A stretch of DNA of 12,755 nucleotides from assembly GCA_964393105.1 (NCBI GenBank), contig CAYMSM010000018.1:1-12755 (forward strand). The letters are read 5' to 3'. Source of the DNA: CALMEC01 sp964393105. Lineage in GTDB: Bacteria; Actinomycetota; Thermoleophilia; Miltoncostaeales; Miltoncostaeaceae. Both the position numbers and the translations under genes were made by a program. Shown here piece by piece: positions 1 to 6,634 of the stretch. A model generated the notes under the pieces. It saw nothing but the letters and a program-made list of their open reading frames with translations, was not told the origin of the DNA and made no database searches. The stretch's first letter is position 1. Every line of letters starts with the position of its first letter.

Positions 1-1
1 T

Positions 2-184
2 GTCGGGCGCACCGGCCGGGCGGGACGCTCGGGTACCGGCGTCACGCTGGTCCTGCCCGAGGAGCAGGCAGAGGTCAGCCGCGTCGCGCGTCTCAACGGG
101 CACGGACAGAGCTTTGCCGACGCCGGCATGAAGGTCGCGCCTAAGAAGGTCGTCTACGCGACGCGCCGACGCCGCGGTCGCTGA
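2..184 (+). CDS. DEAD-box ATP-dependent RNA helicase, C-terminal end only
   Basis: Only the last 60 residues are present; the start lies outside the window. The reading frame opens with VGRTGRAGRSGTGVTLVLP, which is helicase motif VI (HRxGRTGRxG, with arginines that contact ATP in the RecA-like domain 2) followed by the usual G.g.t.v.. strand. After that comes a short segment (EEQAEVSRVARLNG) and a basic tail ending ATRRRRGR, typical of the RNA-binding tails of bacterial DEAD-box proteins such as the RhlE/DeaD/CshA type. Such enzymes unwind short RNA duplexes during ribosome assembly or mRNA decay in the cytoplasm. The gene converges on the minus-strand glycosyltransferase. The family call is firm; the paralogue cannot be decided without the N-terminal part. 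Confidence 0.88.
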   Translation, partial: VGRTGRAGRSGTGVTLVLPEEQAEVSRVARLNGHGQSFADAGMKVAPKKVVYATRRRRGR

Positions 185-206
185 CCTGACGAACTGAGCG
201 ACCGCT

Positions 207-244
207 GCCCCTCGTATGGGGGCGGCGGCGCTCCGATTGCCGCC
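207..244. terminator. possible hairpin terminator between convergent genes
   Basis: In the 147-base gap between the helicase stop and the convergent glycosyltransferase stop, GCCCC (207-211) can pair with GGGGC (219-223), and alternatively GGCGGC (221-226) with GCCGCC (239-244). Neither is followed by a T tract on either strand, so this is only a candidate GC-rich (Rho-assisted or bidirectional) terminator. Nothing else was recognised in the gap. Confidence 0.22.
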
Positions 245-331
245 ACGGCGTGTAGTAACGACAGCTTGCAGTCGCGCAAGTAACACTGTGCGCTCTGCGG
301 CACGCAGTAAAGGGTCCGTCAAGGAACAGGA

Positions 332-1474
332 CTACGAGGCGTGGGGGTAGCGGCGGCCGCGCCAGAGCGGTCCGCGGCCGGTGATGCGGTCGACTGCGCC
401 GCGCAGGGCGGCGGCGGCCATGAACGTCGTGCCGGCGGGGAGCGTCGGAGCGTAACGGGCCGGCGTGGCGACGATCGGTCCGGCCAGGCGCTGCAGGGCG
501 CATTGCGCCAGGAACCCCGCGGCGCCGAGGCTCGCGAGACGCCCGTCGCGCCGGCGCGCACCTGAGATCAGGCAGAGCGCAGGCGTTACCCCGAGCGCCG
601 CGAGCCCGACTGCCGCGACGACGCCCTTGGTGGGCTCCCGGGCCGTGGCGAACGAGGCGTTCTTGCGCCACCCTCGCCACATCTCGGCCACGTCGTGGTA
701 CATCCGAAGCCGGATCAGGCCGGTGCCGTCTGCGGGGACGAGCAACCCGCCACCGCGTTTGACCGCCTGGGCGAGCGCCATGTCGTCGACGATGTGCCGC
801 CCGATGCCCTCGTGCCCGCCGAACCGGTCGTAGACGTCACGTCGGATCAGCAGGTACGCCCCGGCCGCCATCACGATGCGTGAGCGCGGCGAGCGCACCA
901 GGAACCCAGGCGCCAAGACGTTCTGGATCAACGCCGCCGCGGCCGGCATGACCAGGCGCTCCGCCACCGTCTCGACGTCGACACGCGGCGACAGGGTCAG
1001 TCCACCACGGCCCAGGCGCATCGCGAGCGCAAGGCAATGCGAGAGCGCCTCGGGGGCATGGATCACGTCCGCGTCGCTGAACAGGAGCCACTCGCCGCGC
1101 GCATCGCGGGCTCCCTGCCAGCACGCCCAGCTCTTGCCCACCCACCCGTCGGGGACGGGCTCGCCGTCCACCAATCGGAAGCGTTCGTCGCCGTCGGCCG
1201 CATCGGTTGCGACTCGGGCCGTGCCGTCGGTCGACTCGTCGTCGACAACGAGCACCTCCAGGTGACGGTAGGTCTGATCCAGGTGCGAGCGCACCGCCGC
1301 AAACACGCCGCGCTCCTCGTCACGCGCGGGCAGCACGATCGACACGAGCGGCCCGACGCTGATGGGCTCCTCAGCCCGCGGGTCACAGACGCGGCGGCGC
1401 TCGGTGACCGCCACGGCGAGCGCAGCAGCCCACAGAGCGGCGGCCGCGCCGCTCAGAACATGTCTGGCAGCCAC
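332..1474 (-). CDS. membrane GT2 family glycosyltransferase (HpnB/CrtQ-like)
   Basis: A 380-residue GT2 enzyme. It has an N-terminal membrane helix (about residues 6-23), then the GT-A fold opening VSIVLPARDEE (44-54) and VVDDESTDGT (76-85). The metal/nucleotide-sugar site is SDADV (133-137, DXD-like), a likely acid/base pair is VDD (229-231), and GWRKN (268-272) stands where QxxRW is usual. Two or three hydrophobic helices follow (about 284-305, 313-331, 343-358). The block PDGWVGKSWACWQG and the AER..MP stretch resemble hopanoid-associated HpnB and carotenoid CrtQ transferases, which glycosylate lipid acceptors at the membrane; acceptor and donor here are unknown. The chosen start is a GTG at 1474 with AGGA eight bases upstream. 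It overlaps the preceding acetyltransferase gene by 22 bases, implying coupling. The frame stays open further upstream, but that extension is Arg-rich shadow of the neighbour. Confidence 0.85.
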   Translation of the reverse strand: MAARHVLSGAAAALWAAALAVAVTERRRVCDPRAEEPISVGPLVSIVLPARDEERGVFAAVRSHLDQTYRHLEVLVVDDESTDGTARVATDAADGDERFRLVDGEPVPDGWVGKSWACWQGARDARGEWLLFSDADVIHAPEALSHCLALAMRLGRGGLTLSPRVDVETVAERLVMPAAAALIQNVLAPGFLVRSPRSRIVMAAGAYLLIRRDVYDRFGGHEGIGRHIVDDMALAQAVKRGGGLLVPADGTGLIRLRMYHDVAEMWRGWRKNASFATAREPTKGVVAAVGLAALGVTPALCLISGARRRDGRLASLGAAGFLAQCALQRLAGPIVATPARYAPTLPAGTTFMAAAALRGAVDRITGRGPLWRGRRYPHAS

Positions 1475-2628
1475 GGTCTTCGTCCTGCTGTGAGCGCGTC
1501 CATCAGCGTGAGGTCCTCTGGGTCTCCGCCGACCTGCCCCAACATCGCGGCGCGGGTCGCCGGGAGCGCCCCGCAGTACCACGCGGCGAAGGCGCCGGCG
1601 GCCATCCGCACTCGAGACGTGCTCCCGGGGCCGACCTGTGCGCGACCTCCTGAGAACTCGGCGACGAGGTTGGTCGAGGCCTCCCCAACACCTGTGATCT
1701 CGATCGCAAGGTCCCCTTTGACGTGCGCCGGCCATCCGGCCTGCTCGATAGCCGCGACGGGGTCGAGTACCCGAAGCATCCAGCCGTTGGTCCCGCCGGT
1801 CCCGAGCTCGAGCTCCGGCATGCACCAGATCAGGTCCGGGACGCCGGGCAACACGCCGTAGTCAAACCGGACCTCGGGACTGAGCTGGGCGTCTGATCCG
1901 AGGAGCCCAGACAAGCCGCTGAGCGCGTCTGACGTCCCCGCCCAGAAGTCAGACACCCACACGTCGAAGCCCCAGGAGCGGTCCGTCGGCGGTTGTTGGC
2001 GGAACGCGACGAAGCCGGTAAGCGCACCGCCTTCACGCCACCCGTATCGGTACGTCCTCTCCTTGGGCGGGTCCGGCAGACGCCAATGCCACCACCACCC
2101 AGGTCGCTCCAACGGACCACACCAGGCTGCGGCGAGCGAGCCGCGCAGCGCGCGAACCTGGTCGAGCGGCGGGTCACGCTCTGCCTCGCCGGCTGCAGCA
2201 AGCCCGCGCAGCAGGGTGGCAGGGGCTGTGAACTGGGCGACGGGGCCTGCGAGCTCCCAACCCATCCTCCGGTAGAACGCCACGCTCGACGGCCACAGGC
2301 ATGAGAGCGCCAAGCGCTCGTCGGCCATCGCCCCTGCGAGCGACCCCATGACCGAGCGGCCAACTCCCCTGCCCCGGTACTCGGGGACGACGCACACGGA
2401 GGCGACTGCTCCCGACGGCACGAGTCGCCCACCGATGTACTGCTCGCACGCGAAGGCCAGAGCGCCGCCGACGACCCGGTCATCCGCGAAGGCGAACCGT
2501 GCGATCGCCGACGGGCGCACCGACGCGATGTACGCAGCGGTCTCAACGGGTGTCGTCGCGAAGGACTGCCCCTCCACGGCCGTGAACTGCTCCCAATGAG
2601 CGTCGCTTGTGGGCGCGGCGATTCTCAT
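1453..2628 (-). CDS. Eis-like GNAT N-acetyltransferase with SCP2-like C-terminal domain
   Basis: 391 residues, the usual size of the Eis family (about 400). The first GNAT domain carries the acetyl-CoA site VASVCVVPEYRGRGVGRS (75-92), whose Q/RxxGxG/A-type loop is RGRGVG. The block LWPSSVAFYRRMGWELAG matches the Eis segment that holds the general-acid Tyr (Y119 here). A second GNAT-like region (about 150-285) and an SCP2-like C-terminal domain follow. The protein ends PWLPDMF; in Eis the terminal Phe carboxylate acts as catalytic base, and a terminal Phe is kept here. Family members N-acetylate amines, including aminoglycosides and lysines; the native substrate here is unknown. The start ATG (2628) sits three bases after GGGAGGA and overlaps the upstream stop as ATGA, so it is translationally coupled. 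An in-frame upstream ATG lies inside the neighbour and was rejected. Confidence 0.88.
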   Translation of the reverse strand: MRIAAPTSDAHWEQFTAVEGQSFATTPVETAAYIASVRPSAIARFAFADDRVVGGALAFACEQYIGGRLVPSGAVASVCVVPEYRGRGVGRSVMGSLAGAMADERLALSCLWPSSVAFYRRMGWELAGPVAQFTAPATLLRGLAAAGEAERDPPLDQVRALRGSLAAAWCGPLERPGWWWHWRLPDPPKERTYRYGWREGGALTGFVAFRQQPPTDRSWGFDVWVSDFWAGTSDALSGLSGLLGSDAQLSPEVRFDYGVLPGVPDLIWCMPELELGTGGTNGWMLRVLDPVAAIEQAGWPAHVKGDLAIEITGVGEASTNLVAEFSGGRAQVGPGSTSRVRMAAGAFAAWYCGALPATRAAMLGQVGGDPEDLTLMDALTAGRRPWLPDMF

Positions 2629-2876
2629 TCGTCCTCCCAGTCTGGCTCGTCCGTCAGGGAGACGTATGCGCGCCATTCGCACAGGATCACCTTGACGTCG
2701 CGTCCACGGATTCCGGGCCTGGTCTGCTTGATCAGCTCCAGCGCGAGGGCATCGCCGCCCGGGTTGGGTGGGTCGTTCAGCTCGACCAGCACACTCCAGA
2801 CGTCGTCCTCGTTGAGCTTTGGTCGCTCGGACAGGATGTAGTCGACCGCCTCGCCCAGGTCCGCCTCGGCGCTCAC
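2625..2876 (-). CDS. small acidic protein of unknown function (83 aa)
   Basis: I do not recognise this gene. It encodes 83 residues starting MSAEADLGEAVDYILSERPK and ending LTDEPDWEDE. It is acidic and predicted soluble, with no signal peptide, membrane helix or cysteine pair. The layout suggests a helix (6-17), a loop rich in N/D/P/G (20-24 and 34-41), another helix (42-51) and two short strands (59-74). Its reality rests on position: the GTG start overlaps the ligase stop as GTGA, and its TGA overlaps the acetyltransferase start as ATGA, so it is coupled on both sides. It could be a partner or regulator of the ligase or acetyltransferase, but that is inference. The same frame is open much further upstream inside the ligase gene as an Arg-rich antisense-like shadow, which is why the GTG was chosen. 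Confidence 0.72.
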   Translation of the reverse strand: MSAEADLGEAVDYILSERPKLNEDDVWSVLVELNDPPNPGGDALALELIKQTRPGIRGRDVKVILCEWRAYVSLTDEPDWEDE

Positions 2877-4543
2877 CGGCGGATCTCTGGCCCCGAGATC
2901 TCCCGGTCGTACGTGTCGGCGGTGATGCCGACCTCGCGCAGTTCCACCTTGCGCACGCGGGCGGTCGGGGTCTTGGGCAGCTCCGATACGACGCGCACGT
3001 AGCGCGGCACCGCGAAGTACGGCATCCGGTCGGCGCAGTGCGTCAACAGGTCGTGATGGTCGACGTCCCCATCTCGCGGCACGACACACACAAGGATCTC
3101 GTCCTCGGCCCCGGCGCCCTCGCTCGCCTTGACGCCGATCGCTGCGGCCTCCAGGACGTGCGGGTGGCCCGCCACAACCGCCTCGACCTCCATCGACGAG
3201 ACGTTCTCGCCGCGGCGGCGGATGTAGTCCTTGACGCGGTCCATGAAGTAGAGGTAGCCGTCGGCGTCCATCCGCCCAAGATCGCCGGTGTGCAGCTTGA
3301 GGTTGCGGAAGTCCTCGGCGGTCTTCTCGGGCATGCCGGCGTACGTGCGCATGACGATGTTGGGCATCGCCATGTCGACCACGATCTCGCCGGGCGTCTC
3401 CGGGGGAAGCGGCATGTCGTCGGCGGGATTGACGATCGATACGCGGAAGCCCGGAGTGGCCACGCCGCACGAGCCCGGCCGCATCGGCCGGCCTGGCGGG
3501 TGGTAGGTGACCATTCCCGTCTCGGTCAGGCCGTACCCTTCCGTGAACCGGATGCCGAACCGCTCCTGGAACCGCTCAAAGATGTCCTTGGGCGCCGGCA
3601 TCGCCATGATCCGGCTGACGCGGTGCGCACGATCCAGCTCGCTGGGCATCGTGTTCCAGATGAAGTAGTTGATCGCGCTGACGGTGTTGAGGATCGTCGC
3701 GTCGGCCCCGATCACCTGCTGCCAGAAGCGCTCAGACGAGTACCGGGCGACGAGGGCGACCCGGGCGCCGGCGATCATCGCCGGGTACGCCGCGAGGACC
3801 TGGGCGTTGGAGTGAAACAGCGGCAAGCACGAGAACAGCGTGTCGTCTGCCGTGACGTCGCACACGTTGTTGTAGGTGCGTCCCGAGAAGTAGTCCGAGG
3901 CGTGCTGCTTGATCGCCCCCTTGCTGCGCCCGGTCGTGCCGGAGGTGAACATGACCCGTGCGTCGTCGGTCCAGCGCACCTCAACGTCGGGCTCGGTCTC
4001 GGGCGCGTCCAGCAGCGCGTCGAACGGCTCCCAGCGAATCACGGGGTCGGGGCCGGTCTGCTCAGCGGACCGCCACACGAGGATGTGCTCGAGGTGGGGC
4101 AGCTCGCCGGCGACGCGGTCGAGTCGGTCCAGATACTCGTCGCTGATGATCAGGAACCGCGCCTGGGGCAGGTTGACGACCCACGTCAGGAAGTCCCCGC
4201 GGTAGGCGGTGTTGACGGGGCACTGCACCCCGCCCGCCTTCTGGATCCCGAACCAGGCCGGCAGGTTGTCCTCGCAGTTCGGCATAAGCATCGAGACGGC
4301 TTCGCCCTTGCGCAGGCCTCTGGCGATCAAGGCGTTCGCGATGCGGTTGGCTCGCGCGTTGACCTCGCCGTAACTGATCCATGCGCCGTCACCGAACCGC
4401 AGGTAGTCCCGATCCGGATGTGCCTCGGTGCGCTCCCGCAGGACGTGCGGCAACACCCACCCGGCCGGGTCCTCCCGCCGATACCAGTCGCTCCATTCGC
4501 CCACGGCCCTGAAGTGAACCACACGGAGGGGGTCGCTGGTCAC
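2873..4543 (-). CDS. CaiC-like acyl-CoA synthetase / carboxylate-CoA ligase (ANL superfamily)
   Basis: 556 residues, full length for an AMP-forming ligase that adenylates a carboxylic acid and transfers it to CoA in the cytoplasm. Motifs run in the expected order: P-loop FTSGTTGRSKG (199-209), LPLFHSNAQ (240-248), A5 TEGYGLTE (334-341), A7 HTGDLGRMDADGYLYFMDR (418-436, with D421 for ribose) and the hinge/A8 region DYIRRRGENVSSMEVE (439-454). The A10 loop is PKTPTARVRK (523-532), where the usual catalytic Lys is Arg529. Overall it resembles CaiC-type ligases (crotonobetaine/carnitine-CoA ligase and short-chain acid ligases), but the substrate cannot be read from sequence. The start is a GTG at 4543 with a poor Shine-Dalgarno; no other start in this frame lies between it and the hyi stop. 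The stop overlaps the next gene by four bases. Confidence 0.9.
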   Translation of the reverse strand: MTSDPLRVVHFRAVGEWSDWYRREDPAGWVLPHVLRERTEAHPDRDYLRFGDGAWISYGEVNARANRIANALIARGLRKGEAVSMLMPNCEDNLPAWFGIQKAGGVQCPVNTAYRGDFLTWVVNLPQARFLIISDEYLDRLDRVAGELPHLEHILVWRSAEQTGPDPVIRWEPFDALLDAPETEPDVEVRWTDDARVMFTSGTTGRSKGAIKQHASDYFSGRTYNNVCDVTADDTLFSCLPLFHSNAQVLAAYPAMIAGARVALVARYSSERFWQQVIGADATILNTVSAINYFIWNTMPSELDRAHRVSRIMAMPAPKDIFERFQERFGIRFTEGYGLTETGMVTYHPPGRPMRPGSCGVATPGFRVSIVNPADDMPLPPETPGEIVVDMAMPNIVMRTYAGMPEKTAEDFRNLKLHTGDLGRMDADGYLYFMDRVKDYIRRRGENVSSMEVEAVVAGHPHVLEAAAIGVKASEGAGAEDEILVCVVPRDGDVDHHDLLTHCADRMPYFAVPRYVRVVSELPKTPTARVRKVELREVGITADTYDREISGPEIRR

Positions 4544-4633
4544 TTGTTCGACGTAGGCCCGGCCAGCTGGAGTTCGCTGCCGGGCACGAACGCATCGTCG
4601 CGTACTTGATCGTCTCGACGCTGGTCCCTTCGC

Positions 4634-5407
4634 TCACCGCGGGTGGATGAACCCCAATGTCGGCTCGGTTGCCCCGCTCGGCGCGTACTCCATGCCGATC
4701 GCCCCGTCGTACCCCGTCGCGTTGAGCGCCTCCACAAGATGGCCGAGGTCGATCTGCCCTGTGCCGGGCGCCCCGCGACCCGGGCAATCCGCGTATTGGA
4801 CGTGGCTGATCGAATCGGCATGGATGTGCACGTCGCGTGAGGGATCCCCACCGCCGCGTGCACAGTGGTAGGCGTCGAACAACATGCGGACGCTTGGGTG
4901 GTCAACACGGGCAAGGAACGCGGCGACGGCGGCCGGGGTCGGCAACAGGTAGTCGGGGACGTCCACGGCGTTGATGGGCTCGATGACGATGGTGCGCTTC
5001 GATGCGGCGGCCAGGCGCCCACATTCGCGAAATACCTCCACCGCGTGATCGAGTTGGTCTTGTGCCGGCCGATCGGCCCTCAGGAGTCCAGGGAGCACGT
5101 TGACAGCCGGGCAGTCGACCCGTTCGGCGAGGGCGAGCACGTTCTGCACCGCGCCGAACGTGTCGTCGTCGCGTTCGCGCAGGTTGCAGAAGCCGCGTTC
5201 CCCGGCGGCGATATCTCCGCCGTCAGCGTTGAGGCAGCTGACCCCGACGCCCGCGGCACGGACCGCGTCGACCCAGGTGTCCACGTCTTCGGCGGGGGGC
5301 CACCAGGACTCGATCAGCTCGAATCCGGCGTACGCTGCCACCGCCGGGCGCCTAACCGGCGGATGCTCGGTGAACAACATCGAAAGGTGGGCCGACCAGC
5401 GGATCAT
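4634..5407 (-). CDS. hyi: hydroxypyruvate isomerase-like sugar isomerase (TIM barrel)
   Basis: 257 residues from the ATG at 5407, matching the roughly 258 residues of Hyi/OtnI proteins. Hyi interconverts hydroxypyruvate and tartronate semialdehyde in glyoxylate/glycerate metabolism; OtnI acts on 2-oxo-tetronates. The N-terminus MIRWSAHLSMLFTEHP is the family signature. The metal-binding residues line up as E143 (in IEPINAVDVPDYLL), D178 (LFDAYH), Q204 (HVQYADCPGRGAPGTGQID) and E240 (GMEYAPSG), with the tail LGFIHPR. The open frame extends 41 codons upstream but that part is Pro/Arg-rich and unlike the family. No glyoxylate carboligase or semialdehyde reductase lies nearby, so the physiological substrate may differ. 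It heads the minus-strand unit and is followed, after 90 bases, by the CoA ligase. Confidence 0.88.
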   Translation of the reverse strand: MIRWSAHLSMLFTEHPPVRRPAVAAYAGFELIESWWPPAEDVDTWVDAVRAAGVGVSCLNADGGDIAAGERGFCNLRERDDDTFGAVQNVLALAERVDCPAVNVLPGLLRADRPAQDQLDHAVEVFRECGRLAAASKRTIVIEPINAVDVPDYLLPTPAAVAAFLARVDHPSVRMLFDAYHCARGGGDPSRDVHIHADSISHVQYADCPGRGAPGTGQIDLGHLVEALNATGYDGAIGMEYAPSGATEPTLGFIHPR

Positions 5408-5450
5408 CCGGGCATCGTAAGGGTTCGGGGAACGCAGGCACGGCCGCGGA

Positions 5451-5466
5451 CGGTACTGACGTACCG
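5451..5466. promoter_or_regulatory. perfect inverted repeat upstream of hyi, candidate operator
   Basis: CGGTAC-TGAC-GTACCG: two perfect six-base arms with a four-base spacer, 44-59 bases before the hyi ATG. The size and position suit a dimeric repressor such as a TetR or GntR protein, but no regulator gene is in the window. A single perfect 6+6 palindrome can occur by chance. Confidence 0.3.
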
Positions 5467-5523
5467 GCGGTATCTCCGGTGATCGAGGCGAATCGCCCAC
5501 CGGTGGCTGTTGCGCCCTTGAAA

Positions 5524-5656
5524 CGGCCAATTGGCCGCGACAGTCACGGCCACTTGTGTCATTTCACGCACGGGTCGCGTCACGCTCGCCGCGGGGAGCG
5601 GTGTCGCCGCAGCGATGGTCGGCCATTTGGCCGGTGCCCCGTTGGCCACTTGTGTC
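5524..5656. repeat. two copies of a 37-base composite repeat, 96 bases apart
   Basis: Copy 1 is 5524-5560 and copy 2 is 5620-5656. Each begins with a 14-base palindromic block (CGGCCAATTGGCCG in copy 1, perfect; CGGCCATTTGGCCG in copy 2, one change). A 10-base unrelated spacer follows, then an identical 13-base block GGCCACTTGTGTC. Conserved ends around a variable spacer suggest a bipartite protein-binding site or the ends of a small repeat element rather than a plain duplication. The 96-base period is a multiple of three, so the repeat stays in phase in any frame. Confidence 0.7.
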
Positions 5657-5708
5657 GTCTCTTGAGAGCGAGTCGCGGAACGCCCTCGACACAGATGCAG
5701 GAGCCGGT

Positions 5709-5740
5709 CCCCGCACGTCAGGGGTGGCGCGCCGTGCGCC
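5709..5740 (-). terminator. possible hairpins after the dehydrogenase gene
   Basis: Just beyond the dehydrogenase stop on the minus strand, GGCGC (5726-5730) pairs with GCGCC (5736-5740), and CCCC (5709-5712) with GGGG (5721-5724). The stems are short and lack a T tract, so this is a weak terminator candidate. Confidence 0.2.
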
Positions 5741-5748
5741 TGCGGCGG

Positions 5749-6630
5749 CTATGACGGGTCGGCGAGCCTGAGGCGTCGGTCGGCGATGGCCCGGCCGGCG
5801 GCCAGCGCGTCGGCGCGGAGCTGGGCGATCGCGTCAGGTTCGGCCCGGGTCCACTCCTGGAGGGGTTCCCCTCGTCCGGCGGGGTCGGTGATCGCCGCGG
5901 GTGCCGCCGCGTCGTTCGCCAAGTGAGGGAAGAGCAGGTCGCAGATGCGGGCGAAGGTCGCCAGGCCGCCCAGGTCGGCGGTCGCGAGTGGGCCGGCGGC
6001 GGTCCAGCGCGGGGCCAGGCCGTCCGAGACGGCGGCGTCGATGTCGGCGGCCGACGCGACTCCGGCCTGCAACATGTGGAGGCACTCGCGAAGGACGGCG
6101 AACTGGATGCGGTTCCAGATGAACCCCGGGACGTCGCGTCGGGCGACGAGCGGAGCTTTGCCCATCCGGGTCGCAACGTCGCGCAGCACCGCTGTCGTGC
6201 CCGCGGCGGTGGCGGGACCGGGGATGATCTCGACGACGCCCGTCAGGTGGCCGGGTTTGAGGAAGTGCAGCCCCGCGAAGCGTTCGGGGCGCGTCAGCGA
6301 CGTGGCGATCTCACCGATGGTCAGGCTCGAGGTGTTGGTCGCGATGATCGCCGCCGGGTGGCACCACGGCTCGATCCGGCGGAACAGCTCGTGCTTGGCG
6401 GCGAGGTTCTCGACGATCGTCTCGACCACGACGTCGACGCCGTCGAACGTCGGCGCGTCGATCGGCGCCGGGGTGACCGGCTGACCGTCTGCCAACACGG
6501 TCGCGCGCGCTGCGGCGCCGTCCCGGCTGACCGGGGCCCGTCCAGCGATCGTGGTCTCATACCCCGCCATGGCGAACGCGGCGGCGAGCTCCGGGCCCAT
6601 CGAGCCGGTCCCGATGACGACGACCCTCAT
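5749..6630 (-). CDS. 3-hydroxyacyl-CoA dehydrogenase family protein
   Basis: 293 residues, the single-domain-pair size of 3-hydroxybutyryl-CoA dehydrogenases. A Rossmann domain opens MRVVVIGTGSMGPE, with GxGxxG at 7-12. The family catalytic region is present: ATNTSSLTIGEIA (97-109), LHFLKP with H122, and VVEII with E134. The helical C-terminal domain begins at VPGFIWNRIQ (167-176) and contains SAADIDAAVSDGLAPRW. These enzymes oxidise a 3-hydroxy group next to a CoA thioester or a free acid, as in lambda-crystallin/L-carnitine dehydrogenase relatives. Two oddities: strand beta2 ends in Gly-Arg (30-31) where NAD-specific members keep Asp, and HFxNP is HFLKP, so cofactor and substrate may be atypical. 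The ATG start lies four bases after the SCP2-like gene's stop; the two are probably cotranscribed. Confidence 0.85.
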   Translation of the reverse strand: MRVVVIGTGSMGPELAAAFAMAGYETTIAGRAPVSRDGAAARATVLADGQPVTPAPIDAPTFDGVDVVVETIVENLAAKHELFRRIEPWCHPAAIIATNTSSLTIGEIATSLTRPERFAGLHFLKPGHLTGVVEIIPGPATAAGTTAVLRDVATRMGKAPLVARRDVPGFIWNRIQFAVLRECLHMLQAGVASAADIDAAVSDGLAPRWTAAGPLATADLGGLATFARICDLLFPHLANDAAAPAAITDPAGRGEPLQEWTRAEPDAIAQLRADALAAGRAIADRRLRLADPS

Positions 6631-6634
6631 GGGA

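Larger units (their letters stand above)
5408..5748. other. 341-base gap upstream of hyi
   Basis: No convincing gene. On the minus strand it is both the leader of the hyi unit and the 3' flank of the dehydrogenase gene. It contains an inverted repeat near hyi, two copies of a composite repeat, and hairpins just beyond the dehydrogenase stop. A minus-strand frame (5404-5649) is open and ends in an ATGA overlap with hyi, but its product is Arg-rich and unlike a protein I know. I see no clear -35/-10 pair. Confidence 0.5.

Noticed and set aside
1475..1825. Upstream extension of the glycosyltransferase frame (117 extra codons)
   Set aside because: It is Arg/Gly/Asp-rich, overlaps the acetyltransferase gene out of frame, and the GTG at 1474 has a proper AGGA ribosome-binding site and gives the normal GT2 size.
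2877..3470. Upstream extension of the 83-residue protein
   Set aside because: The added sequence is a low-complexity Arg-rich shadow of the CoA ligase in another frame; the GTGA junction is the natural start.
2819..4609. 596-codon open frame on the + strand
   Set aside because: It lies antisense to the CoA ligase, whose motifs are unambiguous; the + frame is an Arg/His/Val/Asp-rich product typical of GC-rich antisense frames.
5524..5656. Repeats as a CRISPR array or insertion-sequence ends
   Set aside because: There are only two units with a split conserved core and no uniform spacers, no transposase, no inverted terminal pairing and no target duplication.
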